NCBI GenBank assembly: GCA_038501195.1
Contig: JBBPUQ010000009.1
Coordinates: 2,170,001 to 2,234,000 of the forward strand
DNA: 64,000 bases
DNA from: Nemania diffusa
Taxonomy: Eukaryota; Ascomycota; Sordariomycetes; Xylariales; Xylariaceae
Direction: 5' to 3'
The notes beneath the pieces were generated by a model. The model saw only the letters and a program-made list of their open reading frames with translations. It was not told the DNA's origin and searched no databases. Numbering within the stretch: position 1 is the stretch's first letter; each line of letters starts with the position of its first letter. The position numbers and the translations under genes are program-made. Below are positions 11,969-24,200 of the stretch, one piece after another.

Positions 11969-13197
11969 CGTAGGTAATTAGATCCTAGAGTTGGTGGTCG
12001 TATGTCATGGGGAAGAACAAAATGAAGCAATAGCCGGGAAGGCTGTTATGTAGTAGAGTGCGCAGTAGGTAGCTGCAGAGGCGCGCTACTTACAGAAGCA
12101 AGGGAAGTTGTCTTATCGATAAATGCAATCTCCACTTAGGCATCGGTACTCACCTAAACACGAACCTCCCCTTACCCTCTTATAGCAGCCACCCATTCCC
12201 AGAAGCACCTAGATATATTGACGCAAACTTACTGTAGTTTATTATTATAGCCTCCGAAACCTTCCATCCCACTCATTGTGTGAACCGAAATCCTTCGATA
12301 TAGGTTTACTGCTTATCGTACATAGTTATATTTGTTACCTAGCATGTTAAATTTTCTTACGCGGCTTCCCTCCGTCTATCCATCCACCTAAGTAGTTAAT
12401 ATCAACAATATCCAAGTTGATTGCTATGCTTTTGGTGTTTGCTTTTTTAGTGCTTGTCTTTTTACCTACTAGCTTGTGTTTTTCTAGTACAGGTCGCTTT
12501 GTTTTTTAGAAACCACTTGTTATTCTATAATTCCCCATTAATTGTCTATGATAGGGATGCAAACTACTAGGTAGCCCAGGACATGAGTATTAACCAAAAC
12601 TCGCAAGTTGTAGTTTTAATAATTAATAATCATATCATGTACCTAGTATCCGCGTACTCCTAACAAGTTATAAATAGTATCTGCCTACATGTATGCAAGC
12701 AGCAATCTAATGCCCGCACAATGACGGGCACCACGTATGAATGAGCAAGGTTTAAAATGATCAAGCCCCATTTTAAAGGCTTAATCCGACGAGTAGTATT
12801 CTGTATCCTCCTCTACATACAGAATACAGTATTTACTGCGTAGTAGGTTAGGTACGTAGGTGCATAGAAAGGCGGGGTGTGATGCTCACCACACCTCCTC
12901 ATCCTCCTATCTCTAGCCTAAAGCAGTCAAATCTCTAACTATACTGTAAACTAACTACTCTGTGTCTGTCTAGGGATAGATTACGTGATATTTATTAGTT
13001 TGAATATTATTACAGCATATGAATGCACTCCTATCTTATAAGTCCGTGTCATCTCGGAAGCTTATAAATCCAGTTTGGCTCAGCTTGGAGTCCTCTTATT
13101 AAGACTTGATTGAACCTGTTGTTAGGACATAGCTTTCTTTCTTGACAATCACGGCTACTGCTATTATTTCAACTTGTGACAAATTTATCCACTCATA
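11969..13197. other. Intergenic region, RPD3 and GST-like promoters
   Basis: About 1.2 kb of AT-rich DNA between divergent genes, with no credible exon. Scattered TACCTA fragments are present. Confidence 0.55.
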
Positions 13198-14236
13198 ATG
13201 GTGTCCTCAAAAATCGTGTTATTTGATCTACCATCCAGAGAACCCAACCATGCATGGTCGCTGAACACATGGAAGAGTACGCATAAACCCTCATATTATC
13301 AATAAAAATGTAATCACTCACGCATACAGCTCGATTGGCTCTGAACTACAAAGGATTGGACTACGAGACTGAATGGGTAAGCTATGCGACGCCACGATAG
13401 TCCTGTGGTGACATATACTAATTTCCTCATAGCTGGAGTACCCAGATATCAAGCCGAGGCTTTTGCCCCAGTGAGAATCTCTTCATATCACTCTAAAAGC
13501 TATCATTTTAAGGCATATTTGGTGGCTAACAAGAATAACTACGCCTCTAGTTTTCCAGACAATAAAGATTTCACAGTTCCTACGGTCAAGCTGCCCGACG
13601 GCACTTACATCAGTGAGTTACCGCTGGAGTCATTTTCTTCCCTTTCTAGTAACTTGAGGGCTCCCGAAATGTCTCGGGAGCATGTTTCGAGAACTGTAGA
13701 ACTACGCAAAAGAGTAATTACTGACTCCAGCGGTTGTAGTGGACTCATGGGTCATCGCGCAGGAACTCGAGAAGCGATATCCCTCGCCGAGCCTCCACCT
13801 GGACGAGGCGCTCCAGCAGAAGTATGTAGACCAATTGAGCAAGGTCTTCGGGGGGCTGCGACCCGAGTATATACTACGGGTCCCGAACCTGCTGTTGAAC
13901 GAGGTCAACCACGAATACTGGCACGCGACCCGCTCAAAAGCCGTCGGCGAACCGCTGGAACAGTATGTAGAGAAGAACAGCGGAGATCAGGCGTATAAGG
14001 CGGCGGCGCCCCACCTACAAGCCATCACGGCGATGCTGAAGGAGAACGACAAGGGCGTGTTCTTCAAGGGCGAGACCGTCAGCTACGTCGACATGTACCA
14101 CGCTGGGTTTCTCGTCATGTTTCGCAGCTTCGGTAACGAGGTTTTCCAGAAAGTTCTCGAGGCCAGCGGGGAACCCGAGGTGCACCTGAAGTTCTTGGAG
14201 GCTATGAAGCCTTGGACTGACAGAGACAACTATTAA
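13198..14236 (+). CDS. Glutathione S-transferase-like protein (etherase/UstS-like group)
   Basis: Five exons (13198-13276, 13330-13376, 13433-13470, 13551-13612, 13740-14236) give 240 aa. The N-terminus MVSSKIVLFDLPS and the WKTRLALNYKGLDYE segment form the thioredoxin-like fold. VPTVKLPDGTYI is the cis-Pro turn that binds the glutathione backbone, followed by the MDSWVIAQELEKRYPSP helix. The C-terminal part, all helical, contains AAPHLQAITAMLKEND and VSYVDMYHAGFLVMF. Fungal members of this group conjugate or reduce small electrophiles and some act in secondary metabolism; the substrate here cannot be read from sequence. No biosynthetic genes sit beside it. Four introns in the first third are short (53-127 nt). 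Start chosen at the ATG giving the family's conserved N-terminus. Confidence 0.88.
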
Positions 14237-15487
14237 AATCCCATCTCACGATCAGTAGAGGGGATAGCTTGGGTCCTGCGAGACCAAACATGAGTAGGGT
14301 GGTACAATTCTGTAGTTGTACGTTGATGAGCAAGTAGGTAGTTAAGAAAGAAGTATGAGCATCTGGGATTATAACTCTTATATGCCATTTCCACAAACCT
14401 ACGAATATATAAATGTTCTAGTTTAGGTACTAGGTACTCTGTCCGCTCACTAGGTAGGTAGGTATGTAGATAGAAGACTATGGGGAGAGCTGAGGAGAAG
14501 TGAGGGGTAATTGTTCCTAATCGGGTAAGTAGGTACCTATGGCTTACTTATACTACCTAGTTTGATGGAGACAAGGTTCTCGCTACTGCGTCCTCTCCCC
14601 TTAAAATTTTATCGCTCTATCCAGAGAAAGAAGCTGCAGCTGGTCCTCTCGTACAACCTAAAATTTACTGAATCGTTCTATTGGTTATATGACAATCAAA
14701 TCATGCAAGGATTTCCCAGGAACGAAACAGTTTCGCATCACGAGTTGCACTAGCTCCCGGCGGCTATCCAAATCTTATTCTCGAAGTACATCTTCTGGTC
14801 TAGACTACTCCGCTCGCGGCAAGTAGCGTCGAAGAAGACATTCCAGAACAATTCGATTGGTGCGGATAAAGCAGACGGCTAAATAGGCCATCCCGCATGA
14901 GCTACAGACAGTTGGCGGAAAGCTCCTGGGTTTCTGATTCAATCGCGAGCAACGCCGACCGCTCATAACCCCACAGCTAGAGCCCAGCTCCCCCACTGAT
15001 GGGAAATTGGAGATGCGGGCAAGACTAGCCATGGCATTACGACATTCCCTGGTACCCCCCGGCCGTCGTGTAAGTTAAGGCTTATCAAGTGAGCGAGTAA
15101 CGAACACGAGTTTGCTCCGAGGGCGCTGCGATGGGGAAGTCTGGGACAAGAAAAAAAAAAAGGAAAAGAAAACCCTTTAAGTGCTCGTGACTGGTACCGC
15201 CGATAAGGGATTGATGATTGCCCCTCCTTGTGGTATAAAGGTATGGTAGATGAAAAGACATGACATAACAGTACTGTCCTCGGATCCAATAGTGTAACGA
15301 ACTGCCTCTCCTTGTTTGGGTGAACTGTTCTCGTTGTCGTCATAGATATTTCTTGGTTTCTCGACATTTGATCCGCAGGGAAACCGGGGAATTTCGAAGA
15401 AGCAGCAAAACTAGACCAAGTCCCTCTGATCCATCCTCCTCCTTTCTTTTCATCCCGCGCCGTATTAGACATCACACCACAGTAACA
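14237..15487. other. Intergenic region upstream of xylitol dehydrogenase
   Basis: About 1.25 kb. It holds TACCTA-type repeats near 14420-14540 and an A-rich run near 15150. A long open frame on the minus strand (14963-15550) crosses into the next gene's first exon and has no recognisable domain, so it is not called. Confidence 0.5.
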
Positions 15488-16643
15488 ATGGATCCCGAGA
15501 CAGCCAGCGTGTGTACCAGCCAGCATCCCTTCCAACCCCGTCGGAGACAATACCGTCTAACCACCAGATAACCCCGAGCAGAACCTCTCCTTCGTCCTCA
15601 ACAAGCCCCACGATGTCGCCTTCGTCGACCGCCCGGTCCCGACCCTCCAGAGCGAGCACGAAGTCCTCGTGGCCGTGAACTACACGGGCATCTGCGGCTC
15701 CGACGTGCACTACTGGCAGGAGGGCGGCATCGGCCACTTCGTCGTGCGCGCCCCCATGGTCCTCGGCCACGAGTCCGCCGGCACCGTCGTGCGCGCCGGC
15801 GCCGCCGTGACGGCCCTCAAGCCCGGCGACCGCGTCGCCCTCGAGCCCGGCTACCCCTGCCGCCGCTGCGCCCCCTGCCTCGGCGGCCACTACAACCTGT
15901 GCCCCGAGATGCGCTTCGCCGCCACGCCCCCCCACGACGGCACCCTGACCGGCTTCTGGGCCGCGCCCGCCGACTTCTGCTACAAGCTGCCCGACGCCGT
16001 GTCGCTCCAGGAGGGCGCGCTGATCGAGCCCCTCGCCGTCGCCGTGCACATCGTGCGCCAGGCCGGCGTCGCGCCCGGCCAGTCCGTCGTCGTCATGGGC
16101 GCCGGGCCCGTGGGCCTGCTCTGCGCCGCCGTGGCGCGCGCCTTCGGCGCCACGACGGTCGTGTCGGTCGACATCGTCGAGTCCAAGCTGAACTTCGCCA
16201 CCTCGTTCTACTCGACCCACGCCTACGTCAGCCAGCGCGTGCCCGCCGAGGAGAACGCCGCCAACATCCGGAAGCTCGCGCCCGGCCTCGCCGGCGGCGC
16301 CGACGTCGTCATCGACGCGAGCGGTGCCGAGCCCAGCATCCAGACGAGCCTGCACACCGTGCGCAACGGCGGCACTTACGTCCAGGGCGGCATGGGCCGC
16401 GACAACATCACCTTCCCCATCATGGCCTTGTGTCTGAAGGAGGTCACGGCCAAGGGCAGCTTCCGGTACGGCAGCGGCGACTACAGTCTCGCCATCGAGC
16501 TCGTGGCGACCGGCAAGGTCGAGGTGAAGAAGCTGATCAGCGAGGTTGTAGCGTTCAAGGACGCCGAGGCCGCGTTTAACAAGGTCAAGCAGGGCGAGGT
16601 GATCAAGATCTTGATCGGTGGTCCCAATGAGAAAATAGCGTAA
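15488..16643 (+). CDS. D-xylulose reductase (xylitol dehydrogenase)
   Basis: Two exons, 15488-15512 and 15568-16643, give 366 aa. It is a zinc-dependent medium-chain dehydrogenase of the sorbitol/xylitol group. Visible are the catalytic-zinc residues (Cys51 in GICGSDVHY, His76-Glu77 in GHESAG), the four structural-zinc cysteines (PCRRCAPC plus NLC, about 106, 109, 112, 120), and the nucleotide loop GAGPVG at about 186-191. Asp in VSVDIVESK suits NAD. It oxidises xylitol to D-xylulose in the cytosolic pentose pathway that follows xylose reductase. The first exon is short and its donor (GTACCA) was chosen because it keeps frame into [13 protein letters not shown]; this border is less certain. 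The coding region has strikingly GC-rich third positions. It converges with the beta-mannosidase gene. Confidence 0.9.
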
Positions 16644-17048
16644 ATGTCGGGAATATGTTGTTGTAAAGGCGATGGGGCGTTTCTTTTTCGTGATGGGGAT
16701 TAGTGAATTTGTATAATGGACCCGAGTGTAATAATACACATTCGAGATGGTATATATATGTCAATGTCACAGCCAGGGTGCGTATTGCAACCCCTCCCAC
16801 ATACATCATACGATGGGCCATGTTGGCAACCGATGGAGCAATATACCCTGTCTACCTATATAGCGAAGTGAAGCGAAGTCCAAGTTAGGTTTCACCCGGC
16901 ATGGGAATCGACTGATTAGGTTCGAGCCCCCAAGGAGGCAGGTTTAAATCCACTAATGCTAGCCCTGACCTCTCTATTATAGCCATCCAGGTACCTATCT
17001 AGCTATACTCTCCATGTCTCCCAGTTACCTCCGTCCCTGCCAAGCATC
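16644..17048. other. Spacer between convergent genes
   Basis: About 400 bp of shared 3' flank; nothing recognised. A GGTTTAAATCC stretch near 16940 resembles a tRNA B box but no cloverleaf forms around it. Confidence 0.5.
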
Positions 17049-19716
17049 CTATATCATCCCCAAGTACCTCGTCGTAACCGTAGTCCCCTCGCTCGCGCCC
17101 CGGACGGGAATCCTCACCGTCTCCCCGGGCACGATGTCCACCAGGTTGTCCTCGAAGCGAACACCATCGTCCTCCGACTCGACAGCAACGCCCTTCACGG
17201 GCACCTCAGCGCTCAGCGCCACGCTCTTCCCATCCCCGCTCAGCTCCGCCCTCAGCTGCTTCGGCTTCTGCAGATGTAGGTACTTGAGGGGCTCGGGCCA
17301 GTTCACGTAGCGCGTGAGCTGCTTCTTGCCCATCTGCGCGGGCGTCACGCCGTCCTTGGGGTCAGGGGAGGAGGACGCGAGCAGGTAGGCCGCGACGACG
17401 GTGCGCCCCTCGGCGCCCTTGGTCTGCACGGGCACGTCCATGGCGATCACCTCGGTGGACTGGTTCTTGGGCAGGAGCAGGCCCTTGTGGACGACCTCCG
17501 CGTACGTCTCCTCGCCCGTCTCGACGTCCCAGGCGCGCACGAGGCAGTCGACCTCGAGGTCCTCGAGCATGAGGTTGCTGCCCCAGATCTCGACTTGGAT
17601 CTGCGTTGTCCCGTTGATGCGGGAGTACTTGTTCTCCGGGTCGGGGTGGTGGTGCTCGCGGCGGGTGATGCCGACGCTCAGGGGCGCCATCTCGCGCTTC
17701 ACGGTGTAGTATGCGTGTTTCGGTCGTAGATAGTAGTCGCAGATGGCCCAGGAGGTCACGGGCCAGCAGTCGTTGATCTGCCAGACGAGAGCACCGGCGC
17801 AGTATTCGCGACCCGGTCCCTTCCATTGGCGCTTCCATAGTCGGTACGCGGAGGCGAGACACTCGGCTTGCATCAGCTGGGTGCAGTAGACGAATTGTTC
17901 CAGCGGATCGGGCGCGTATCGCATGTTCTCGACGAGGTAGAGTGCAATACGACGTTCGTGACCGTCGGCTTTGTTGTGGAAGTCGATTGTCGACGACTGA
18001 GGGTAGCGGTCTGGGTCATCCTTCCCTAGTGGTAGGAACGCATCGATCGTCTTCACGGAGGGAAATGCCTCCATTCCAAATTCGGACACAAACCGCCCCC
18101 CTAGCTTGTCGAAGTTTTGGTATTTCTCTTGTGTTCCGTGCCAAACATTCCACTGGTGAATATCACCTACCGTCGGATCGCGTGTGTCAACACCGCCCCA
18201 GGGGCTGCCCGGGTGGTAATACACCGATGGACATAGTTCGCGGCATGCATCTGGTAGAATCTTCTCATAGATATAGCGGGCTGGGAAATCAGTCTTGAGC
18301 CAGCTTTCGGCATCCATGTTCTTCTGATCCCATTCCAAGTTCACGCTCTCGGCGTATTGATAGTCTTCGTTGTTTCCAGCCCAAATAACGATGCTCGGAT
18401 GGTGTCTTAGCAATTTAATGTTCTCCTCTGCCTCACGTTTGATCGAGTCTAGTAGTTCCGGCCATGCCGGGTAGTTGCCGCATCCGAACATGAAATCTTG
18501 CCATACTAGGATACCCAGCTCGTCGCAGGCGTCGTAGAAAGCCTGTTCTTCGTAGATGCCGCCTCCCCATACGCGAATCATGAATTGGTTGCCGTCGGCT
18601 ACGAGCTTGACCCAGTCATGGTACCTTTCCTTGCTGATGCGCGGAACGAAGTTGTCGGCGGGGATCCAGTCACTGCCGCCACAGAAGAGAGGAATTCGAT
18701 TCACTTCAAAGAAAAAGGAGGTGCCAGGTTGTTCTTTAAGTGGCCTCTGAACCAATTCAGCTCGCCGCAGACCGATCTTCTTCGTGATACTGTCAATGTC
18801 TTTGCCGTCCTCAACTATTGTTGCCTTCACCGTGTATAATGGCTGCTTGCCGTACCTGACTGGATACCAGAGCTCAGGGTCGGAGATCCTAAATGTGGCA
18901 CTAGAGCCGGCGTCGATTTCTTGGCTAGCCACAAGCGAGGTGTCGAGTGAGACGTCTAGCCGCAGCTTTGAAGCTTTCCCTTCGACGGGGGCATGGACGA
19001 CGACAGTGGCCGCCTTAAGAGACTTGGGGACGTCAACATCACACCAAAGATCGCTTAGCCGAGACTCGTAAACCTCAAGATTGATCGGCCGCCAAGGTCC
19101 GCAGGAGAGAAGTGTCGGGCCCCAATCCCATCCCTGGAATTCAAGACGTCAATCAACCGACTACCAAATATTATCTTGGCCCTCAAGTTTCTTTGCTGTA
19201 ACTTACCCAATGATACTGAGTTTTTCGGACTGCTAGTCTGGAATTGTCGCCGTTCCAGCAACCCCATTTGTGTTCAGGGTATTTCTCAACAAGCTTCCAG
19301 CCCCTTAAATACGCGCTGTCGAACGTAATGACAAGCTCGTTCTCCTCGCCAGCCTTAGCTAGCAAGCCCGTAACGTCTACACGCTCGGGCAGGAACATGT
19401 TTTCCGATTCGAGTATCGTCTTTCCATTGAGGACGACGGTGGCAAACGTGTCGAGGCCGTCAAAAGCAATCACCGCCTTCGGCCCCGTGGTTTCGGGGGA
19501 CGCGAACTTGGTTCGGTAGACCCAGACCTTCTCGCCAACCCATTGTACATCGAGCTCATTCTTGCCGATGTAAGGATCCGGTATTAGCTTGTGGGCGAGC
19601 AGGTCCAGATGTACATTGGTCGGGAACTGGGCGACAGGTAGGTATGTGTCATCGCCTTTGTCGGCTTGTTTGAACTCCCACTGCTTGTCAATAGGAGTGA
19701 CGATGCGGGGCTCCAT
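17049..19716 (-). CDS. mndB: Beta-mannosidase, glycoside hydrolase family 2 (MndB type)
   Basis: Two exons, 19207-19716 and 17049-19133, give 864 aa. The intron (GTAAGT..CCAG) splits the conserved TQYHW/GWDWGP motif. Order: N-terminal sugar-binding beta-sandwich (1-190), immunoglobulin-like domain, TIM-barrel with GGSDWIPADNF, IRVWGGGIYE and LVWQDFMFGC, then C-terminal beta domains. The general acid/base Glu lies in WAGNNEDYQ (about 426) and the nucleophile in SEFGMEAF (about 521), matching the family. It cleaves terminal beta-1,4-mannose from manno-oligosaccharides. There is no signal peptide (starts MEPRIVTPIDK), so it is probably intracellular, the feature that separates MndB from secreted MndA. 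Third-position GC rises sharply in the last third of the gene. Confidence 0.94.
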
Positions 19717-21169
19717 GCTGGCTGTGCTGAGGGGTCACTGTGAACAGAATAGAGACAGCAACCCTTCTAGACGCAATGTTTCCGCGAGTGGAGATAGTGC
19801 AACCCGTGGAGGCAGAAACTGATGAATTGTGATTGTTCGAGAAACGTTGTTTCAGTGTGACCTGACCACGCAAAAAGAAATTAGAACGACGATCAGGGTA
19901 CAATAGCGCCGCTCTGTAGTTTTGAAAGCAAGAACTAAATAGAACTATATTTCTGGAAAGGGCATCCTTTATGTAGACAGTAGACATTTCCTATGCAGTG
20001 ACATGAAAACAAACGGAGGCCCTATATCTCAACCAGCAAGCCTCAATCCCCAATTCGAAACGGCCTATCTCCTGCCGAGATCGATCTCGCAACTTGTAGT
20101 TGCTACGACTTGAAATCGCCTCCAAAGCGGATACGATCCATACCTTAAAATAGGGATCCAAGTCAGGGCCCTGACATTAGTTGGGTTCGGCAGGGTAGCA
20201 ACAGCACGACTAATAAGTCCTAAAGCGGGTGTTGGCAGGTGAACGAATAACTATGAAGGAAGCAAGTGAAGAGCAATAATAATAGGTGCTAGCAGGATAA
20301 AAGAGAAGTCTTACCTCTCAATTCACCTCGGAAAAAAAAGAAGGTTCATTCTACTCAGTATTCGTAACATATTATTGAATATATGTTATGTAACCACCTC
20401 AGCCAAGTACGCGGCTCGCATCATGATTTCCTACGAGTTCTGGTTCCCGAAATGGGACCCAACCCACGGAGCATCGACTTCCGTCGCTCATTTTGGGAAT
20501 AGTTGGTAGAAGAACCCACGTTTAGCTGCAGAGCCTCTTGGCGCGGCCAACTGTGATTCTATTCGCGGGGCAAAAGAAACAAGAAACGAATGGTCAATAG
20601 GTCATCCGGAGCGCAGCAGGAGAAAATCGTTGAACTATCAATAGAAAAAAGACCCGGCCTCTATAAAACAGTCTTTGGTTATAAAAGACAGCTCTTGCAT
20701 TCGATCACGAGCAGGGTAGAGAGAAGAAGAGCCAACGTTGATTGTGTAAATATACTCGGTCAATAGGAAATCTCATGATTAGGTATGTATCTAGATGAGC
20801 CGCTCTTGTTGACTCTGTTCTGTCCCACTCTATCGACATTTCAAACTTCACCATTAAGACATCAAGTAAAACGCCCCTTTGCGTAGGAAAAGTCTGTAGT
20901 CTGCGCAATTCGATGTCCGTCTCCCGTCTCCGTCTCCTACTCCGAACGCCGAATAACGAGTGCGCTTGCATAATTCTGGAAACAACCCAAATGTGGTTCG
21001 TAGTCGTAGGTATCTCATATGTCCCAAAGTGACAATCCGTTCATCCCTAGTCGGATTATCACACGGTCACTTGCCATATGTTGTTCGATCCATCTTCGAA
21101 CTACCTCTCAGCCAGCCAGCGGCCAGGTCTTGCATCCGCGTGCCATAATCGTCAGAGAACGCCGCCTCG
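19717..21169. other. Intergenic region, beta-mannosidase promoter side
   Basis: About 1.45 kb without a credible exon. A 14-bp perfect palindrome (CGAGATCGATCTCG, 20076-20089) abuts a small hairpin (20089-20103), and two TATAAAA-like boxes lie near 20660-20690. No gene is attached to them. Confidence 0.5.
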
Positions 21170-22459
21170 TTAGCAGCAGTTTCCTCTACCACGTCCCCGA
21201 TTCAGCGTGAAGACCTCTTCCCATTCGCGCATTCCCCAGTTCGGAGTGCGGTTCTTGCCTCTTCTCCTACTGCGCAACCCGGTACCTCCAAGACCGATCT
21301 CATCCGCCGTCATTGTACTCTTAATGCTGGCGCCGTCGCTGGCACCGGCGTTCCACGTCCCACCATCGCCGTATTGTATCCCGCTCATTGGGTCATCCGG
21401 GTCGATCTCCCCCAGCTCGATTTTGGTTAGAATCATGCGTGCCAGCCGCCCAAACACTTCGTCTACCCCTTCGCCAGAAAACGCCGAGACCTCCATGGTG
21501 ACTGGTACGTTAACACCACTGGCCCACCGTGAAGCCTCCTCTGGAGATACTTCGCGGCCTTCGGGGGCTATTGTGGCTCGCAGTTGAGCACCTAACCCTG
21601 GGCTTATCGTGCTAACTGATGTTCCGTAGGGGAAGTTGGAGCCGGTACTTGACGGCGTCGGCGTTGGTATACTTGTGTCGATAAGAGAGTCGTTGGCGAG
21701 ATCAAGTTTATTGCCTGCGAGCAGGAGGGTCAAGTTCGGAGAAGCAAGGGCCCGCGCATCGTTTAGGAAAGGCTGCAGTCCCCGGAAGGAGTTGTGCGAT
21801 GTGACGTCGTAGACTAAGATGGCGCCGGCCGCACCGCGATAGTATGATCGCGAAACCGAGCGAAACCGTTCTGTGCCTGCTGTGTCCCATAACTAAACCC
21901 AGTTAGCCCCGTCGCCGTATTCCGCAGCAGCGGTCATCTCAAATTAGGGTCAGGGTACGGTACTTGTAACTTTATTCGCTTCCGCCGCGTGCCGGTGCCA
22001 ACTTTGATGATCTTGCTCGCGAATTCAACCCCGATCGTTTGCGAAGAGAGAACACGCCATTCGCTCTTTACGAAACGGTGTAATAGACACGACCTAGAGA
22101 GTCGTATTCTTATCAGCAGTGCACTTAAATAGGGGATATCAAGCACAGATTCGGTAGTATGGTGTTGTCGGATCAAGAAAGTCGGGCACGCGACATTCCG
22201 GGGAAGCCGGACAGAAGTGGGAAACGCCGTTCGCAGACGGTCGGCCGGCCATGTCGGAAGGATAGACTTACTTTCCAGTACCGCTTGGTCCCAACAATAT
22301 TATCTTCGCCAGGTAATCGTACATGCTCCCTAGTTCCTAGATTTGAGTCAACCATGACCCCTCATCCCTAGCGCTGCATCGAGCAGGATGGCGTACCTGG
22401 TCACCCGCCGTGCCTGTGCTCTCCTCGCTCGCAGCCGAGGAGCGTCGCGGGCGTGTCAT
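21170..22459 (-). CDS. rab4: Rab4-type small GTPase
   Basis: Four exons (22397-22459, 22272-22336, 21964-22093, 21170-21892) give 326 aa. G-box motifs are all present: P-loop GPSGTGKS (37-44), effector-region [17 protein letters not shown] (89-96), GNKLDL (about 146-151). The protein ends in Cys-Cys, a geranylgeranylation site that anchors Rabs to membranes. A Ser/Thr/Pro-rich insert ([10 protein letters not shown] region) sits after the GNKLDL motif, making it about 100 residues longer than animal Rab4; as far as I recall other mould Rab4 proteins also have it. Rab4 acts in early-endosome recycling. The second exon start was chosen at GAACTA because only this acceptor keeps frame with [11 protein letters not shown]. 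It shares a 535-bp divergent spacer with the SDR gene. Confidence 0.93.
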
Positions 22460-22994
22460 CTTGGCGTTGGTCTGCTGGTTTTTACTCGGAATTGGCGAGA
22501 GGACTAATAATTAAGACAAGACACTTTTCATTGGGACACCATTCACTCATCGGTGAGATAGCGCAAACGGGACGTTAAGTGGACGAATCTGGGGGTCTCG
22601 ATTTATTTGCAAAACAGACCTGAAATGCGATAATTCGTCTCATATGGCCGGGCTTATCAGTGACTATGAATAGGTACCGAGTGACAGGGGGCAGGGATGG
22701 TGATTACAACATCAGGAGTACCTACCTACGCGTACTGTACATGGGCAAGTAAGTACCTAAGGTACCTAGGTAGCCAGCTGTGAGACCTGACAGCATTGGT
22801 AGTGTCCAGGTGACCGGCTAGACCTGCCTCGGCACATGTCTCTTGGCTACAGCCCTGTCCAATAGGCTTATATTCTTATATTACACCAGCAACATCAATT
22901 ATAATGTAGCTACCATCCATCCCTCATCATCTCAATTAACCTTATCGAACGTCTATCTAGAACTCTTTAGTTTCGTCACATTAGACTTCTCAGT
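22460..22994. other. Divergent promoter region, Rab4 and SDR genes
   Basis: It holds both upstream regions and one dense TACCTAAGGTACCTAGGTA repeat (22751-22773). No exon seen. Confidence 0.6.
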
Positions 22995-23931
22995 ATGAAG
23001 CTCGAAGGCAGAACATTTGTAGTTTCAGGCGGGTATGCTTCGCCCTCCTTAATATCATAATCACATGTGAATAACACTCCGATTAATACAATGCTAATTG
23101 TTTTATTAGCGCATCAGGCTTGGGACAAGCTGCTGTGGAAGAGATCTGCGCAAATGGAGGTAATGTCGCTGTTCTAGATTTGAACGAGGAACTTGGAGCC
23201 GAAGTTGTCAAGCTGCTACCTAAAGGTGCCGGCAAGTTCTTCCTTTGCGATGTCTTGGAAACCGAGAGTATAGCGGCAGCGGTTACAGGAGTTGTAGAAT
23301 GGATCGAGAAAACCGGAAAGCCGATGGGAGGCATCATCCCAGCTGCAGGCGTTGGCAATCCTTCTACGGTACTTAAACTTTCGCTACCCCTTCGTTCCTA
23401 TCGGCAAATACGTGAACTAATCGATCGATTCTACAGATATTAGATAGGAATGGCGATGCTTTCAGCTTGGATACCTTCGACTTCGTATTGAATATCAATT
23501 TACGTGGCACTGTCGACTTAGTGCGGCAGTGTCTCGTTCACCTTGCCAAGACCGAGCCCGCTGGTAATGACCAGGAACGTGGCGTCGTCATCATGGTAGC
23601 TTCCGTGGCCGCTTTTGATGGGCAGAAGGGCCAGGTGGCTTATGCGGCGAGCAAAGGTGCAGTGGCTTCTATGACGTTACCCATGACTAGAGACTTAGCT
23701 CGATATGGAATACGCTGTATGACCATCGCCCCAGGCATATTCGAGTCGAGAATGACCGCCGTGATGCCTAAGAAGCTTTTCGAAGGGCTGGCAACTGTTA
23801 TGGAGTTCCCTCGTAGAGCAGGCAAGCCTACGGAATTTGCACAATTGGTCAGACAGATCATCGAAAACCCTATGCTTAACGGGACTGTTATTCGTTTAGA
23901 CGGCGGGCTAAGGATGCCGAGCAAAATCTGA
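22995..23931 (+). CDS. Short-chain dehydrogenase, 3-hydroxyacyl-CoA dehydrogenase type 2-like
   Basis: Three exons (22995-23032, 23110-23368, 23437-23931) give 263 aa. The Rossmann nucleotide motif SGGASGLGQA lies at residues 11-20, with Asp in VAVLDLN favouring NAD. The active-site Ser is in MVASVAAF and the Tyr-Lys pair in YAASK (168/172). The C-terminus NGTVIRLDGGLRM is the usual SDR end. The closest known relatives appear to be HSD10-type enzymes (2-methyl-3-hydroxybutyryl-CoA dehydrogenase) of isoleucine and fatty-acid breakdown, which are mitochondrial; no clear targeting peptide is seen here. Substrate assignment is inference from overall resemblance. Confidence 0.9.
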
Positions 23932-24200
23932 ACTCTATGGGACATTTCTGCTCAAATAGCCCGACTCTGCCAATTTCCTATCGTGACATACAAACATAGT
24001 ACCCTACCTACGCTGGCCGTCAACCTAAAGATGAGAACAACATTAGGGGACTAAAATACCCCTAGTGAGTCCTTGAATGCAGGCAAACGATCAGCGCGTC
24101 CAAAATAACATCATGTAGCTCTCAACTCCATAACTATATGGAACTCATAAGAGCATATTGCTGTTAGCTACAGCATCCTCTACTTATATGAGAGAGGCTC

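Noticed and set aside
14963..15550. A 195-codon minus-strand open frame upstream of xylitol dehydrogenase
   Set aside because: Mixed composition, no recognisable motif, and overlap with the promoter and first exon of the enzyme gene.
15465..16739. A 424-codon open frame antisense to the xylitol dehydrogenase
   Set aside because: It follows from the extreme GC3 of the sense gene, which removes stops on the other strand. It has no domain and the sense frame is a clear enzyme.
16915..16970. tRNA-like B-box (GGTTTAAATCC)
   Set aside because: The flanking bases cannot form the T stem, and no A-box or acceptor stem is found at the right distance.
15488..19716. A pentose/mannan utilisation cluster
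   Set aside because: Only two carbohydrate genes are adjacent, they converge rather than share a promoter, and neither a sugar transporter nor a regulator lies nearby.
20041..20120. Palindrome and hairpin suggestive of a structured RNA or tRNA on the minus strand
   Set aside because: No cloverleaf, no promoter boxes; the palindrome alone is short enough to be chance.
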